Shown here: positions 7,299 through 14,346 of the stretch, piece after piece
Layout of the letters: each line of letters starts with the position of its first letter
How positions within the stretch are numbered: the first letter of the stretch is position 1
NCBI GenBank assembly: GCA_910589085.1
Contig: CAJUSG010000059.1
Span: 1 to 14,346 of the forward strand
DNA from: an uncultured Oscillospiraceae bacterium
GTDB lineage: Bacteria > Bacillota > Clostridia > Oscillospirales > Oscillospiraceae
Length of the DNA stretch: 14,346 nucleotides
Reading direction: 5' to 3'
The notes under the pieces: model-generated
Seen by the model: the letters and a program-made list of their open reading frames with translations, nothing else
Told to the model about the DNA's origin: nothing
Databases searched by the model: none
Made by a program: the position numbers and the translations under genes

Positions 7299-7448
7299 CT
7301 ATATTTGTTCCGCTCCTTTGATATAGGCAACAATAAGAGCCTCAAGTTCCTCCACTGTGTAGGTCTTATCCGGCTGCTGCTTGAGAATCTGGATCAGGTC
7401 AAACATGGCGGCCTTTTGCGCTACCAGGATTTCACGTTCTGTTGACAT
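7299..7448 (-). CDS. 49-residue protein of unknown function (paralogue B)
   Basis: The product is a 49-residue mainly alpha-helical cytosolic protein with no signal peptide or membrane segment and no family that I recognise. The ATG at 7448 has an excellent AAAGGAGG box (complement of 7457-7464) eight bases upstream. A longer in-frame reading up to 7559 lacks this support and would overlap the neighbouring gene. The C-terminal half carries the pattern YTxEExxxLIxxY, shared with the 49-residue product encoded immediately upstream. In the best alignment 13 of 31 positions are identical. The two genes are 22 bp apart and form an operon. Tandem duplication followed by divergence is the likely origin; the role is unknown. 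Confidence 0.78.
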   Translation of the reverse strand: MSTEREILVAQKAAMFDLIQILKQQPDKTYTVEELEALIVAYIKGAEQI

Positions 7449-7470
7449 CTCATTTGCCTCCTTTAATCCG

Positions 7471-7620
7471 TCACTTCTGCCCGGAGGAGAAAACATACAC
7501 GGTGATAAGTTTCTTAACCTCCTCCGGCGTATAGCTTTCCTGCGTAGGGTTCTCGTCAATGATGTGGCACAGGTCGAGGGCCATTGCCTTGCGCGTGTCC
7601 TGCCGTTCTGCTTCGGTCAT
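7471..7620 (-). CDS. 49-residue protein of unknown function (paralogue A)
   Basis: The product is a 49-residue acidic, helical protein that runs from MTEAERQDTRKAMALDL to VYVFSSGQK. It is real rather than a chance frame for three reasons. It has a GGAGG box (complement of 7630-7634) nine bases before the ATG and a good promoter upstream. It also has the same length and the same KA...DL..I....P....YT.EE...LI..Y skeleton as the next gene. I do not recognise a family. It is the first gene of a two-gene leftward operon that converges on the XRE pair, so a link to those regulators is possible but unproven. Confidence 0.78.
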   Translation of the reverse strand: MTEAERQDTRKAMALDLCHIIDENPTQESYTPEEVKKLITVYVFSSGQK

Positions 7621-7652
7621 TGCTTAAAACCTCCTTTTTCCTTTATAACTCC

Positions 7653-7681
7653 ATTATATCAAATCTCCGGTTGGGATTCAA
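7653..7681 (-). promoter_or_regulatory. Promoter of the 49-residue gene pair, inside the nadE 3' end
   Basis: Read leftward, TTGAAT (complement of 7676-7681) and TATAAT (complement of 7653-7658) are separated by 17 bp. Start sites would fall about 25 bases before the ribosome binding site of the gene at 7620. The -35 box and spacer overlap the last codons of nadE. No terminator hairpin is seen between nadE and the small genes, so some read-through from nadE is also possible. Confidence 0.7.
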
Positions 7682-9599
7682 GGTCTTCCAGCTCCTTCAT
7701 CCACAGGGCGTTCACCGCGTCGGAGGGCATCCGCCAATCTCCCCGGGGGGAGAGGGCCAGGGTGCCCACCTTGGGGCCGTCGGGGAGGCAGGAGCGCTTG
7801 AACTGCTGGGCGAAGAAGCGGCGGTAGAAGTTTTTCAGCCATTTGAGGATGGTCTCCCGGTCATAGTCCTCCCCCAGGGCGGCCACCGCCAGCCGGAACA
7901 CCTTCCGGGGTCCGAAGCCCCAGCGGACGGCGTAGTACAGGAAGAAGTCGTGGAGCTCGTAGGGGCCCACCAGGTCCTCGGTCCGCTGGGCGATCTCCCC
8001 CTCCTTTGGGGGGAGCAGTTCGGGGGAGACGGGGGTGTCCAGAATGTCCCGGAGGACGGCGGCCAGCGCGGGGTCGGAGCCCTCCGCCTTGTCCGCGGCG
8101 TAGGCGGTGAGGTGGCGCACCAGCGTCTTGGGGATGGAGCCGTTGACCCCGTACATAGACATGTGGTCGCCGTTGTAGGTGGCCCAGCCCAGGGCCAGCT
8201 CGCTCAGGTCGCCGGTGCCGATGACCAGTCCCCCCCGCTGGTTGGCCAGGTCCATCAGCACCTGGGTGCGCTCCCGGGCCTGGCCGTTCTCAAAGGTGAC
8301 GGACAGGTCCTCCATGGACTGGCCGATATCCCGGAAGTGGACCCCCACCGCCTCGCCGATGTCCACCGTGCGGAAGCCGGCCCCGATCCGCTCGGCCAGG
8401 ACCTGGGCGTTGGACTTGGTGCGGCTGGTGGTGCCGAAGCAGGGCATGGTGACGGCCAGAATGTCCGACCGGGGCCGGCCCAGCATATCGAAGGCCCGGG
8501 CGGTGATGAGCAGGGCCAGGGTGGAGTCCAGCCCGCCGGACAGTCCCACCACCGCGCAGGAGGCCCGGGTGTGCTCCAGCCGCTTTTTCAGCCCCAGGGC
8601 GGCGATGGTAAAAATTTCCTCACACCGCTCCCGCCGGTCCCCGCCATCCTCGGGGACGAAGGGGTTCTTCCCCACAGGCCGGGTGAGGGCGGTGTCCTCC
8701 GCCTCCAGCCGGAAGAAGCAGGGGTAGGAGGAGCCCTCCGCCGCGCCGAAGGTATTCATCCGCCGGCGCTCATGGGCCAGGCGGCCCAGGTCCAGCTCGG
8801 AGACGGTCAGACCTGTCTCAAACCGCTTCTCCGCTAAAATCGTCCCGTTTTCCGCGATGAGGTTGTGGCCGGCGAAGACCAAATCGGTGGTGGACTCCCC
8901 CTCGCCGGCGTCGGCGTAGACATAGCCGCACACCAGGCGGGCGGACTGGCCCGCCACCAGGGACCGGCGGTAGGCCGCCTTGCCCGCCAGCTCGTTGGAG
9001 GCGGACAGGTTCAAAATCACGGTGGCCCCGGCGAGGGCCAGCCGGGCGGAGGGCGGGTCGGCGGACCACAGGTCCTCGCAGATCTCCACCCCCACGGTCA
9101 GACCGGGGACATTCTCGCAGTCAAAGACCACCGGGTTGTGGGCATCCAAATTGACCCGCTGGCCGCACAGGGTGAGAAGATAATCCGCCCCACGGCCCGA
9201 GGCAAACCAGCGGCCCTCGTAGAACTCGCCGTAGCTGGGGATATGAATTTTGGGAATCAGCCCCAGAATTTTGCCCCGGTTAATCACCGCCGCGCAGTTG
9301 TACAGCCTGCTGTCCCACCGGTTCCGCACCGGCAGGCCCACGGCGGTGAGCATGTCCAGCTGTGCCGTCTCCTCCAGAATGCGGCCCAGGGCGTCCTCCG
9401 CCCCGCGGAGGAGGGTCTCCTGCAAAAACAGGTCCCCGCAGGTGTAGCCGGTGACGCACAGCTCGGGCAGGGCCAGCACCTTTACCCCCTGGGCCGCCGC
9501 CGCCTCCATCAGAGCGACGATCTGCCCCGCGTTGTGGTCACAGTCCGCGACCTTGATCCTCGGCGTGCCCGCCGCCACCTTGATAAAACCGTCCCGCAT
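7659..9599 (-). CDS. nadE: Glutamine-dependent NAD+ synthetase
   Basis: The enzyme catalyses the last step of NAD+ biosynthesis: ATP-dependent amidation of deamido-NAD+ using ammonia released from glutamine, in the cytosol. The product is 646 residues, the long two-domain form. The N-terminal nitrilase-type glutaminase domain shows the triad E46 (ALPELCVTGY), K117 (LIPKIHIPSYGEFYE) and C174 (VGVEICEDLW). The C-terminal synthetase domain has the pyrophosphate-binding loop SGGLDS at 354-359 and the GTGDLSELALGWATYNGDHMS segment. The ATG at 9599 is preferred over a TTG at 9617 because the GGGGG box lies eight bases upstream and the protein then starts like known homologues (GFIKVAAGTP). It has its own promoter and no apparent functional link to the neighbours. 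Confidence 0.97.
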   Translation of the reverse strand: MRDGFIKVAAGTPRIKVADCDHNAGQIVALMEAAAAQGVKVLALPELCVTGYTCGDLFLQETLLRGAEDALGRILEETAQLDMLTAVGLPVRNRWDSRLYNCAAVINRGKILGLIPKIHIPSYGEFYEGRWFASGRGADYLLTLCGQRVNLDAHNPVVFDCENVPGLTVGVEICEDLWSADPPSARLALAGATVILNLSASNELAGKAAYRRSLVAGQSARLVCGYVYADAGEGESTTDLVFAGHNLIAENGTILAEKRFETGLTVSELDLGRLAHERRRMNTFGAAEGSSYPCFFRLEAEDTALTRPVGKNPFVPEDGGDRRERCEEIFTIAALGLKKRLEHTRASCAVVGLSGGLDSTLALLITARAFDMLGRPRSDILAVTMPCFGTTSRTKSNAQVLAERIGAGFRTVDIGEAVGVHFRDIGQSMEDLSVTFENGQARERTQVLMDLANQRGGLVIGTGDLSELALGWATYNGDHMSMYGVNGSIPKTLVRHLTAYAADKAEGSDPALAAVLRDILDTPVSPELLPPKEGEIAQRTEDLVGPYELHDFFLYYAVRWGFGPRKVFRLAVAALGEDYDRETILKWLKNFYRRFFAQQFKRSCLPDGPKVGTLALSPRGDWRMPSDAVNALWMKELEDLESQPEI

Positions 9600-9631
9600 G
9601 GATGGGACCCCCTTCAATGCTTGATACCATC

Positions 9632-9660
9632 ATCATATCCCAATCCGGCCCCAAATGCAA
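9632..9660 (-). promoter_or_regulatory. Promoter of nadE
   Basis: Read leftward, TTGCAT (complement of 9655-9660) and TATGAT (complement of 9632-9637) are separated by exactly 17 bp. Transcription would begin about 25 bases before the ATG at 9599. No riboswitch-like structure fits in such a short leader. A small hairpin with a GAAA loop (9698-9711) lies upstream of the promoter and has no clear role. Confidence 0.75.
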
Positions 9661-9751
9661 GAAAAAAGGGCGCACTTTCCCCTCGGTTCTGTTCGGTGCA
9701 CGGAAACGTGCGACTTTTGGGGGATTTTTCGGGGTTATTGAGGGGTACGTC

Positions 9752-10008
9752 ATGTAGGGCAAGGGCTCTGCCCTTGCCTATAGCAATCTTCTAAATTACC
9801 AACAGCGATTTTGTAGGGGCGGGTATCACCCGCCCGTCCAGAAGAGCTGCGTTACCTTGCGGGCGGATGATATCCGCCCCTACCGTGCGTCATGCTTTCT
9901 GATGATTGCTATAATCAGGCACCGCCTCTCATAAAAGGCAAGGGCAGCGGCCCAGGCCGGTCTCTCTTGTCCCTGCGGGACAATTCACCTTCAGCCCTTG
10001 CCCTACAT
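9752..10008. repeat. Nested palindromic intergenic element (MITE- or REP-like)
   Basis: This 257-bp non-coding stretch is bounded by perfect 16-bp inverted repeats, ATGTAGGGCAAGGGCT at 9752-9767 and its complement at 9993-10008. Inside are a second 10-bp pair (TATAGCAATC 9779-9788, GATTGCTATA 9904-9913) and a third pair of about 25 bp beginning GTAGGGGCGG (9813-9837 with 9859-9883). The arms of that third pair are themselves palindromic. Each end also folds locally, for example GGCAAGGGC-TCT-GCCCTTGCC at 9758-9778 and TTGTCCC-TGC-GGGACAA at 9967-9983. There is no open frame and no clear target duplication. GTAGGGGCGG-type palindromes are, to my recollection, dispersed in gut Oscillospiraceae. 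It could be one composite element or repeats inserted into one another. Confidence 0.75.
9907..9915 (+). promoter_or_regulatory. Possible extended -10 promoter within the repeat element
   Basis: TGCTATAAT is a perfect extended -10 motif, formed by the right arm of the inner 10-bp repeat. It lies about 125 bases upstream of the tail-protein-like gene at 10041. No convincing -35 box accompanies it. It is the best promoter candidate for that otherwise isolated gene, but the intervening hairpins make this uncertain. Confidence 0.4.
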
Positions 10009-10040
10009 TCGAAAATTTATCAATCATGGAGGAAACAACA

Positions 10041-10493
10041 ATGTCAACCAATCACACCGAAAACTACCAGCTCAGCCAGTGGGAGCGCACCGACCGGGTC
10101 CAGATGGAGGACTTCAACGCGGACAACGCCAAGATCGACGCGGCGCTGGCCGCTCACGACGGTCTGCTGGCCGCCCACGCGGCCGAGCTCGCCAAGATGG
10201 GCAACTGCCAGGTCTGGACCACCAGCTACTCCGGCAGCGGCGGCGTCGGGAGCGGCAACGCACGGAGCATCACCTTCCCCCAAATGCCGCTGTTCGCCGT
10301 CATCATCAACGAGGAGGGGGAGATTATGATTCTTCTGCCCCAGGCCAGCTCCAGCGTCCGCCTGGGCGCCACCGACGCCCGGCGCGCTACCCTCTCCTGG
10401 TCGGGGAAAACCGTCAGATGGCACTCTACCTACGCCAACGACCAAATGAATGAAAGCGGTATGCGGTACTATGTCTTCGCTTTCCTGAATTAA
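10041..10493 (+). CDS. Small phage tail-fibre-like protein
   Basis: The product is 150 residues with no signal peptide. The ATG at 10041 is chosen over that at 10026 because GGAGGAA (10028-10034) lies in between with good spacing. The N-terminus (NYQLSQWERTDRVQMEDFN, then DNAKIDAAL) matches a motif that I associate with tail or baseplate-side proteins of clostridial phages. The C-terminus (about residues 55-150) resembles tail-fibre tip domains. A Gly/Ser-rich stretch leads to SITFPQMPLFAVII, then LSWSGKTVRW and a final RYYVFAFLN. The usual long shaft between these parts is absent. No other phage genes are nearby, and it ends at its own terminator. It may be a domesticated remnant, a small particle component or a receptor-binding module. 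The family call is from recollection, not a search. Confidence 0.65.
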   Translation: MSTNHTENYQLSQWERTDRVQMEDFNADNAKIDAALAAHDGLLAAHAAELAKMGNCQVWTTSYSGSGGVGSGNARSITFPQMPLFAVIINEEGEIMILLPQASSSVRLGATDARRATLSWSGKTVRWHSTYANDQMNESGMRYYVFAFLN

Positions 10494-10507
10494 CCCGGAG
10501 GATGAAA

Positions 10508-10543
10508 GAGACCCGCCCCCTTTCGGGGACGGGCTCCTTTTTT
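10508..10543. terminator. Terminator between convergent genes
   Basis: An imperfect 12-13-bp stem (10508-10519 with 10525-10536, two mismatches, loop near CTTTC) is followed by TTTTTT at 10538-10543. It ends the rightward tail-protein-like gene efficiently. In the leftward direction the same hairpin follows the stop of the large surface-protein gene, with only a short T tract, so it may act on both. Confidence 0.85.
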
Positions 10544-10569
10544 CAATTAACGGACAAAAGTGCTTAAAA

Positions 10570-13500
10570 TCAGGTTGTAGGATTCGCAGTGGTGATAGTC
10601 AGACCGGCATCCGCCGTCTCTCCGACCACGATGGTAAAGGTAACCTTACCAGCGGTAATGACATTATTCTCTGCCACACCACCAATGGAAACCTTCTTGG
10701 CAGTAGCGTCCCAAGACGTGGTGGCACTCACGGCAGTGTCGTCGTCAGCAGCCGTCTTCACAGCCAAGCCGGTGACATTGGCGCTCACGCTGGCGGCATT
10801 GGTTGCTCCACCAATGGCAATGCTGGGAGCAGCACCAGCCGCAACCGCAGTTCCACCGGTCGCAGTGACCTTGCTCAGGTCCACCACAGCGGTGATCTCC
10901 TCGCCGGGAACCATGAAGTACTTGGTAGCCTGAGTAGTCCAGGCAGTTGTACCAGCAGTCCAGGCGATAACATCAGTACCCACAAACGCAGGGTTGGTGT
11001 CAGCCGTACGGCCCATCTCAACACAGCCGAAGGTTACGCTCAGACCATCTGTCACCTTGCTACCGGTCTTGAAATCACTGCCGATGGCGCTACTAACGGC
11101 CTCGCCCTTGGTCCAGTCGCTGTCCAGGCGGACCTTACCGCTAGTAGCGGCCACGCTGTCATCCCAGCCGGCGGCCTTCAGAACCTCGGACCATCTGGCA
11201 ACGTTCTCAGGAAGGGTAAGGTTCTTGGTCTCGCCCTTATAGTTGACCGTCATGGAAATAGTGCCCACGAAGTCAGTAGCAGTCAGCTCGATGTTGATAT
11301 CATCGGTAATATCCTTAGCGGCGAGGCTGACAACAACCTCAACACCCTCGGTAGCCTTGAGGACCTCCAGCTTGGAGCCGTTCTTGCCATTGACGGAGGT
11401 CACGGTTCCGTTGTCGCTGGTGATGGTCAGAGCGCCTGCGGTATTTTCGGAGGCATGGGTGTTCTTCAGGTCGAGCGCCACATCAATAGCTTCCTTCTTG
11501 ATGAAGGTCTCAGCGCCAGCCTCTTCACCCTTCAGGTAAGCCTTCAGAGTGGCGGAGCCCAGATTGGTGGTTGCGCCAGTGGTGTCCACATCCTCAGTCA
11601 CTTCCAGCTTGTAATAGCCGAACTCGAAGGTGTCGCCATCGGCGATGGTGATATTGCTAGTGTTAGAGGCCAGCTCAATATAGTCCGCATCAGCACTGCC
11701 CAGCTTGGCCTTGACCCAGGTACCCTTATCCTTCACGATCTTCTTGCCGTCCTCGTCAGTCAGAGCGGCCAGAGCGGCATAGGTCTTGGTCACGGTGTTG
11801 TCAATGTACACCTTAGTGCCATCGACGGTGATCTCAATCTTCTCCACGGTGTTGCCGTCATAGGTGAAGGTCTTCTTCACGATCTTGCCATTGACGGTGC
11901 GCTCGGTCTCGAAGTGAGTACCCTGGGCATCCTCAGTGACCTTGGTCACAGTGTAGCCGGCCTGCTCCAGAGCGTCGATGATAGCGGAAACGCACTCATC
12001 CTCGGTGGGAGTCTTATCGCCGTTCCACTCGACTACCACATCGTCGGGATCGGTTGTGAAGTCCACATTGATGATACCCTCAGCGGTGCCCTCGTTGCCG
12101 ATCTCCACCTTGCCGTGAGTCTTATCCCAGATCACGACGCTGGTGGCGACGCCGCCCTCAAACACGGCGCTGACATAGCCCTTGAAGTCGTCATTGGCTT
12201 CCAGGTCCTTGACGGCCTTCTCCAGGCCCTTGGCGCCGTTGTCGTACTCGGTGATGACATCCATCAGGTCGTACTTACCGGTGCCCACGCCGTTGCGGTA
12301 GATCTCGCTGTCCTGAGCCAGAACGATCTTGGCGTCATTGCGCACGGCGAAGCCGAACTTATCCTCGGTCCTGGTCTCGATTTGCAGGGTGTTGCCCTTG
12401 ACGCTGATGCCGTACTCCTTGGCGGTCAGGTCGTGCCACAGCACCACGGTGTCGAACTTCTCAACAGAAGCCTCGACCAGCTTGATGTTGTTGATGAACT
12501 TGCCGGAGGTATCGGCAAAGGTGACCTTAGAGGCCTTGCGCACGTGGCCCTCGGCGTTAAACTTGACTTCCCACCACTCGCCGCGCGCCATCTGGCGGAT
12601 GTAGGGGTTGGTGTCGCCCTTCTCGGTGAGGGTGGTCTGCTCGCCGTTGATGACCACGTCACGGGTCCAGAGCCACTCGCCGTCGCCAGAGGCCTTGCTG
12701 TCGCCGCTGGTCCAGGTCTCGCTGTTGGCGTCGCTGCTGGTGATGTAGGCGTACTGGGTGGTGGTGCCCTCGTCCTCGCCCACCACGACGGCGGCGATGA
12801 CGTAGCCGCTGTCATTGAACAGGGTGTAAACGCCGTTGGAGACGTTGACGTTCTTGAGGGAGGCTTTCACATAGCTGGCGTCGCTCTTGATCACGGCGGC
12901 GGCGTTCCAGGCGTTCAGGTTGGCGCTCTGGATGCCGGTGGTCAGGCCGTCCACGCCGCTGATGATGACAGCGTTCTCCTCCACGTCCGCGGCGTAGATC
13001 AGGCTGGTCTCGGCGGACAGCAGAACGGTGTTGTCGTTGGCATAGACCTTCACGAAGTCAGTGCCGGTGATGCCGTTCAGGGTGACGTGCTTCTTGTCCA
13101 GCGCCACGATGTTCTCGTTGGCGGTGGTGCCCTCGTCGAAGTTACGGCTCTGGCCCACGTCGTAGTTCTCGCCGGACTTCACAAAGGTGGCCTTGGAGTT
13201 GGGAACCTCGGTCAGGGTGTAGACGTTGTTGCTGTTGACGGAGTACTCGCACCAGGTATTCCGGGTGGAGTTGCCGGTGGTCTTGGTGGCCAGGGAGGTG
13301 CCATCGGCGCTCTTGCTCTTGTTCATGTTGATCTTTACGACCTCAGAGCTGCCGTCCATGAAGATCACGCGGCCGTCGGCCGTCTCGTTGCTCAGGTTGC
13401 CGGCGTTGGTGTTCAGGCCGGTGAGGAATACGTACTGGTCGGGCTCGTCGATGATCTCGATGCCGGCCAGGTAGCCGTACTGATCCAGGAAGAGACGGTA

Positions 13501-14346
13501 CTCCGTATCCTTCATGTTGTTCTTGTCGTACTTGTTCAGCACGTCGGTGTCGTACTGAGCAGTGCCGGAGTAGTCATACTGGGTGCCGTCGGCCTTGACC
13601 CAGCTGCCGTTCTTGAAGGAGTTGATGGCGGTCTTGTCAATGACCTCGGGGTCCATGATCCGCTTAATCTCGCCCTCGGCCACGTTGACCAGAACGATGT
13701 CGCCGTCCTTCACGTCCTCAATGGCGAAGTCCTCGCCCTTGACGGTCAGGGACTTGGTGTCCTTGGTGTCCTTGACCAGCTTGCCGGTCTTGTTGTACTC
13801 GGTGATGCTCCAGACGGTGAAGCTGACCTCGTCCTTCTTGGAGCTGTAGTCGGCGTCAGCCTTGGCCAGGTAGGTGTTGATGATGGCGATGTAGACGTCC
13901 TTCTTGGCGGTGTCCACATACACCTGGGTCAGCACGCCGTTGCCGGTGCCGCCCACCTGCTTGGTGTTGGTCTTAATCAGGCTGTCCTTGGTGAAGTAGT
14001 ACTGATCGGCGGCGGTGTTGGCCACGTACTTCAGCACGTTCTCCTCGGTCTCACCGTCGATGGTGATGGTGAAATCGTAGTCGTTAATGGTGTCCTTGCC
14101 CAGCAGGTCGTACAGATCCTTGCCGGTGACCTTGGCGGTCCACTCCTGCTTGAGCAGTTCCTTCTTGGCGTAGGTGCCGATGGCCTTGCCGTCAAGCTCC
14201 CAGGCGCGGGCGGGACGGCCAAAGACATCGGTGGAGTTGTTGTTCAGCTTCAGATCGCCGTTGTACAGCTTCTCGCCCAGCTCGATGATGAAGCCGTTCA
14301 CGCCGTTCAGGGCGTTGCCGTTGCTCTCAGCATCGTCGATAGCGCG
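10570..14346 (-). CDS. Large S-layer/SLH-type surface protein, 5' end outside the window
   Basis: The frame is open to the right edge, so 1258 C-terminal residues are visible and the start is missing. The apparent GTG start at 14301 is not real evidence of a start, because the 15 codons before it continue in frame. The first visible part (NGFIIELGEKLYNGDLKLNN, DVFGRPARAWE, then VTGKDLYDLLGK) is what I recall following SLH repeats in S-layer proteins of Oscillospiraceae. The rest is acidic and rich in Thr, Val, Asp, Gly and Ala, very poor in Cys, with beta-strand-like segments suggesting stacked Ig-like domains. The last about 250 residues are Ala/Thr/Val-rich, ending TITTANPTT, with no LPXTG motif or terminal membrane helix. 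Wall attachment would therefore have to come from the unseen N-terminus. Third-position base use is more relaxed in the C-terminal part. A structural surface-layer or adhesin role is inferred. Confidence 0.75.
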   Translation of the reverse strand, partial: RAIDDAESNGNALNGVNGFIIELGEKLYNGDLKLNNNSTDVFGRPARAWELDGKAIGTYAKKELLKQEWTAKVTGKDLYDLLGKDTINDYDFTITIDGETEENVLKYVANTAADQYYFTKDSLIKTNTKQVGGTGNGVLTQVYVDTAKKDVYIAIINTYLAKADADYSSKKDEVSFTVWSITEYNKTGKLVKDTKDTKSLTVKGEDFAIEDVKDGDIVLVNVAEGEIKRIMDPEVIDKTAINSFKNGSWVKADGTQYDYSGTAQYDTDVLNKYDKNNMKDTEYRLFLDQYGYLAGIEIIDEPDQYVFLTGLNTNAGNLSNETADGRVIFMDGSSEVVKINMNKSKSADGTSLATKTTGNSTRNTWCEYSVNSNNVYTLTEVPNSKATFVKSGENYDVGQSRNFDEGTTANENIVALDKKHVTLNGITGTDFVKVYANDNTVLLSAETSLIYAADVEENAVIISGVDGLTTGIQSANLNAWNAAAVIKSDASYVKASLKNVNVSNGVYTLFNDSGYVIAAVVVGEDEGTTTQYAYITSSDANSETWTSGDSKASGDGEWLWTRDVVINGEQTTLTEKGDTNPYIRQMARGEWWEVKFNAEGHVRKASKVTFADTSGKFINNIKLVEASVEKFDTVVLWHDLTAKEYGISVKGNTLQIETRTEDKFGFAVRNDAKIVLAQDSEIYRNGVGTGKYDLMDVITEYDNGAKGLEKAVKDLEANDDFKGYVSAVFEGGVATSVVIWDKTHGKVEIGNEGTAEGIINVDFTTDPDDVVVEWNGDKTPTEDECVSAIIDALEQAGYTVTKVTEDAQGTHFETERTVNGKIVKKTFTYDGNTVEKIEITVDGTKVYIDNTVTKTYAALAALTDEDGKKIVKDKGTWVKAKLGSADADYIELASNTSNITIADGDTFEFGYYKLEVTEDVDTTGATTNLGSATLKAYLKGEEAGAETFIKKEAIDVALDLKNTHASENTAGALTITSDNGTVTSVNGKNGSKLEVLKATEGVEVVVSLAAKDITDDINIELTATDFVGTISMTVNYKGETKNLTLPENVARWSEVLKAAGWDDSVAATSGKVRLDSDWTKGEAVSSAIGSDFKTGSKVTDGLSVTFGCVEMGRTADTNPAFVGTDVIAWTAGTTAWTTQATKYFMVPGEEITAVVDLSKVTATGGTAVAAGAAPSIAIGGATNAASVSANVTGLAVKTAADDDTAVSATTSWDATAKKVSIGGVAENNVITAGKVTFTIVVGETADAGLTITTANPTT

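Noticed and set aside
7449..7559. An N-terminal extension of the 49-residue paralogue B to 7559
   Set aside because: The added residues are Arg-rich, overlap paralogue A in another frame, and disagree with the matching 49-residue length and the strong internal ribosome binding site.
7584..9794. Long rightward frames opposite nadE (to 8837, and 8865-9794)
   Set aside because: The nadE reading has complete catalytic motifs, a promoter and a ribosome binding site. The rightward frames are Gly/Gln/Val-rich shadows.
9892..10329. A 145-residue rightward frame overlapping the repeat element and the tail-like gene
   Set aside because: It starts inside the palindromic element, lacks a ribosome binding site and becomes a low-complexity Thr/Ser/Pro/Arg string in the shadow of the 10041 gene.

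Overview
The window looks like chromosomal DNA from a GC-rich gut Clostridium relative of the Oscillospiraceae type (Flavonifractor, Lawsonibacter or Oscillibacter-like). This placement is an inference. It rests on strong C/G preference at third codon positions, AGGAGG-type ribosome binding sites, near-consensus SigA promoters, a large surface protein that resembles post-SLH regions of this family's S-layer proteins as I recall them, and GTAGGGGCGG-type intergenic palindromes. No RNA gene, CRISPR array, transposase or integrase is visible.

Left part (1-6690): after a terminator that closes an unseen upstream unit, a consensus promoter with overlapping TGACAG/CTGTCA operator sites drives a compact four-gene operon. 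It encodes a TetR-family regulator, a secreted TolC-like coiled-coil protein, a lipoprotein membrane-fusion (HlyD/AcrA-type) adaptor and a full-length RND transporter. The genes overlap or lie 4-13 bp apart and end at a perfect 15-bp hairpin. Together they form a self-regulated tripartite export system, which is notable in a lineage expected to lack an outer membrane.

Middle part (6690-7660): a small, AT-richer accessory patch. Two short XRE-type helix-turn-helix genes diverge from a 17-bp perfect inverted repeat. They are followed by a convergent two-gene operon of 49-residue paralogous proteins of unknown function, whose predicted promoter lies in the 3' end of nadE.

Right-middle part (7659-10570): nadE, a glutamine-dependent NAD+ synthetase with all catalytic landmarks, is read leftward from its own promoter. 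Behind it lies a 257-bp nested palindromic element (9752-10008) that resembles a MITE or intergenic repeat. Next comes a small rightward gene whose product looks like a miniature phage tail-fibre protein, with a tail-protein N-terminal motif joined directly to a tail-tip-like C-terminal domain and no other phage genes nearby.

Right end (10570-14346): the leftward 3' portion of a very large surface protein gene, cut by the window edge, probably an SLH-anchored S-layer-type protein. It shows a change in base usage between its N-terminal and C-terminal halves.
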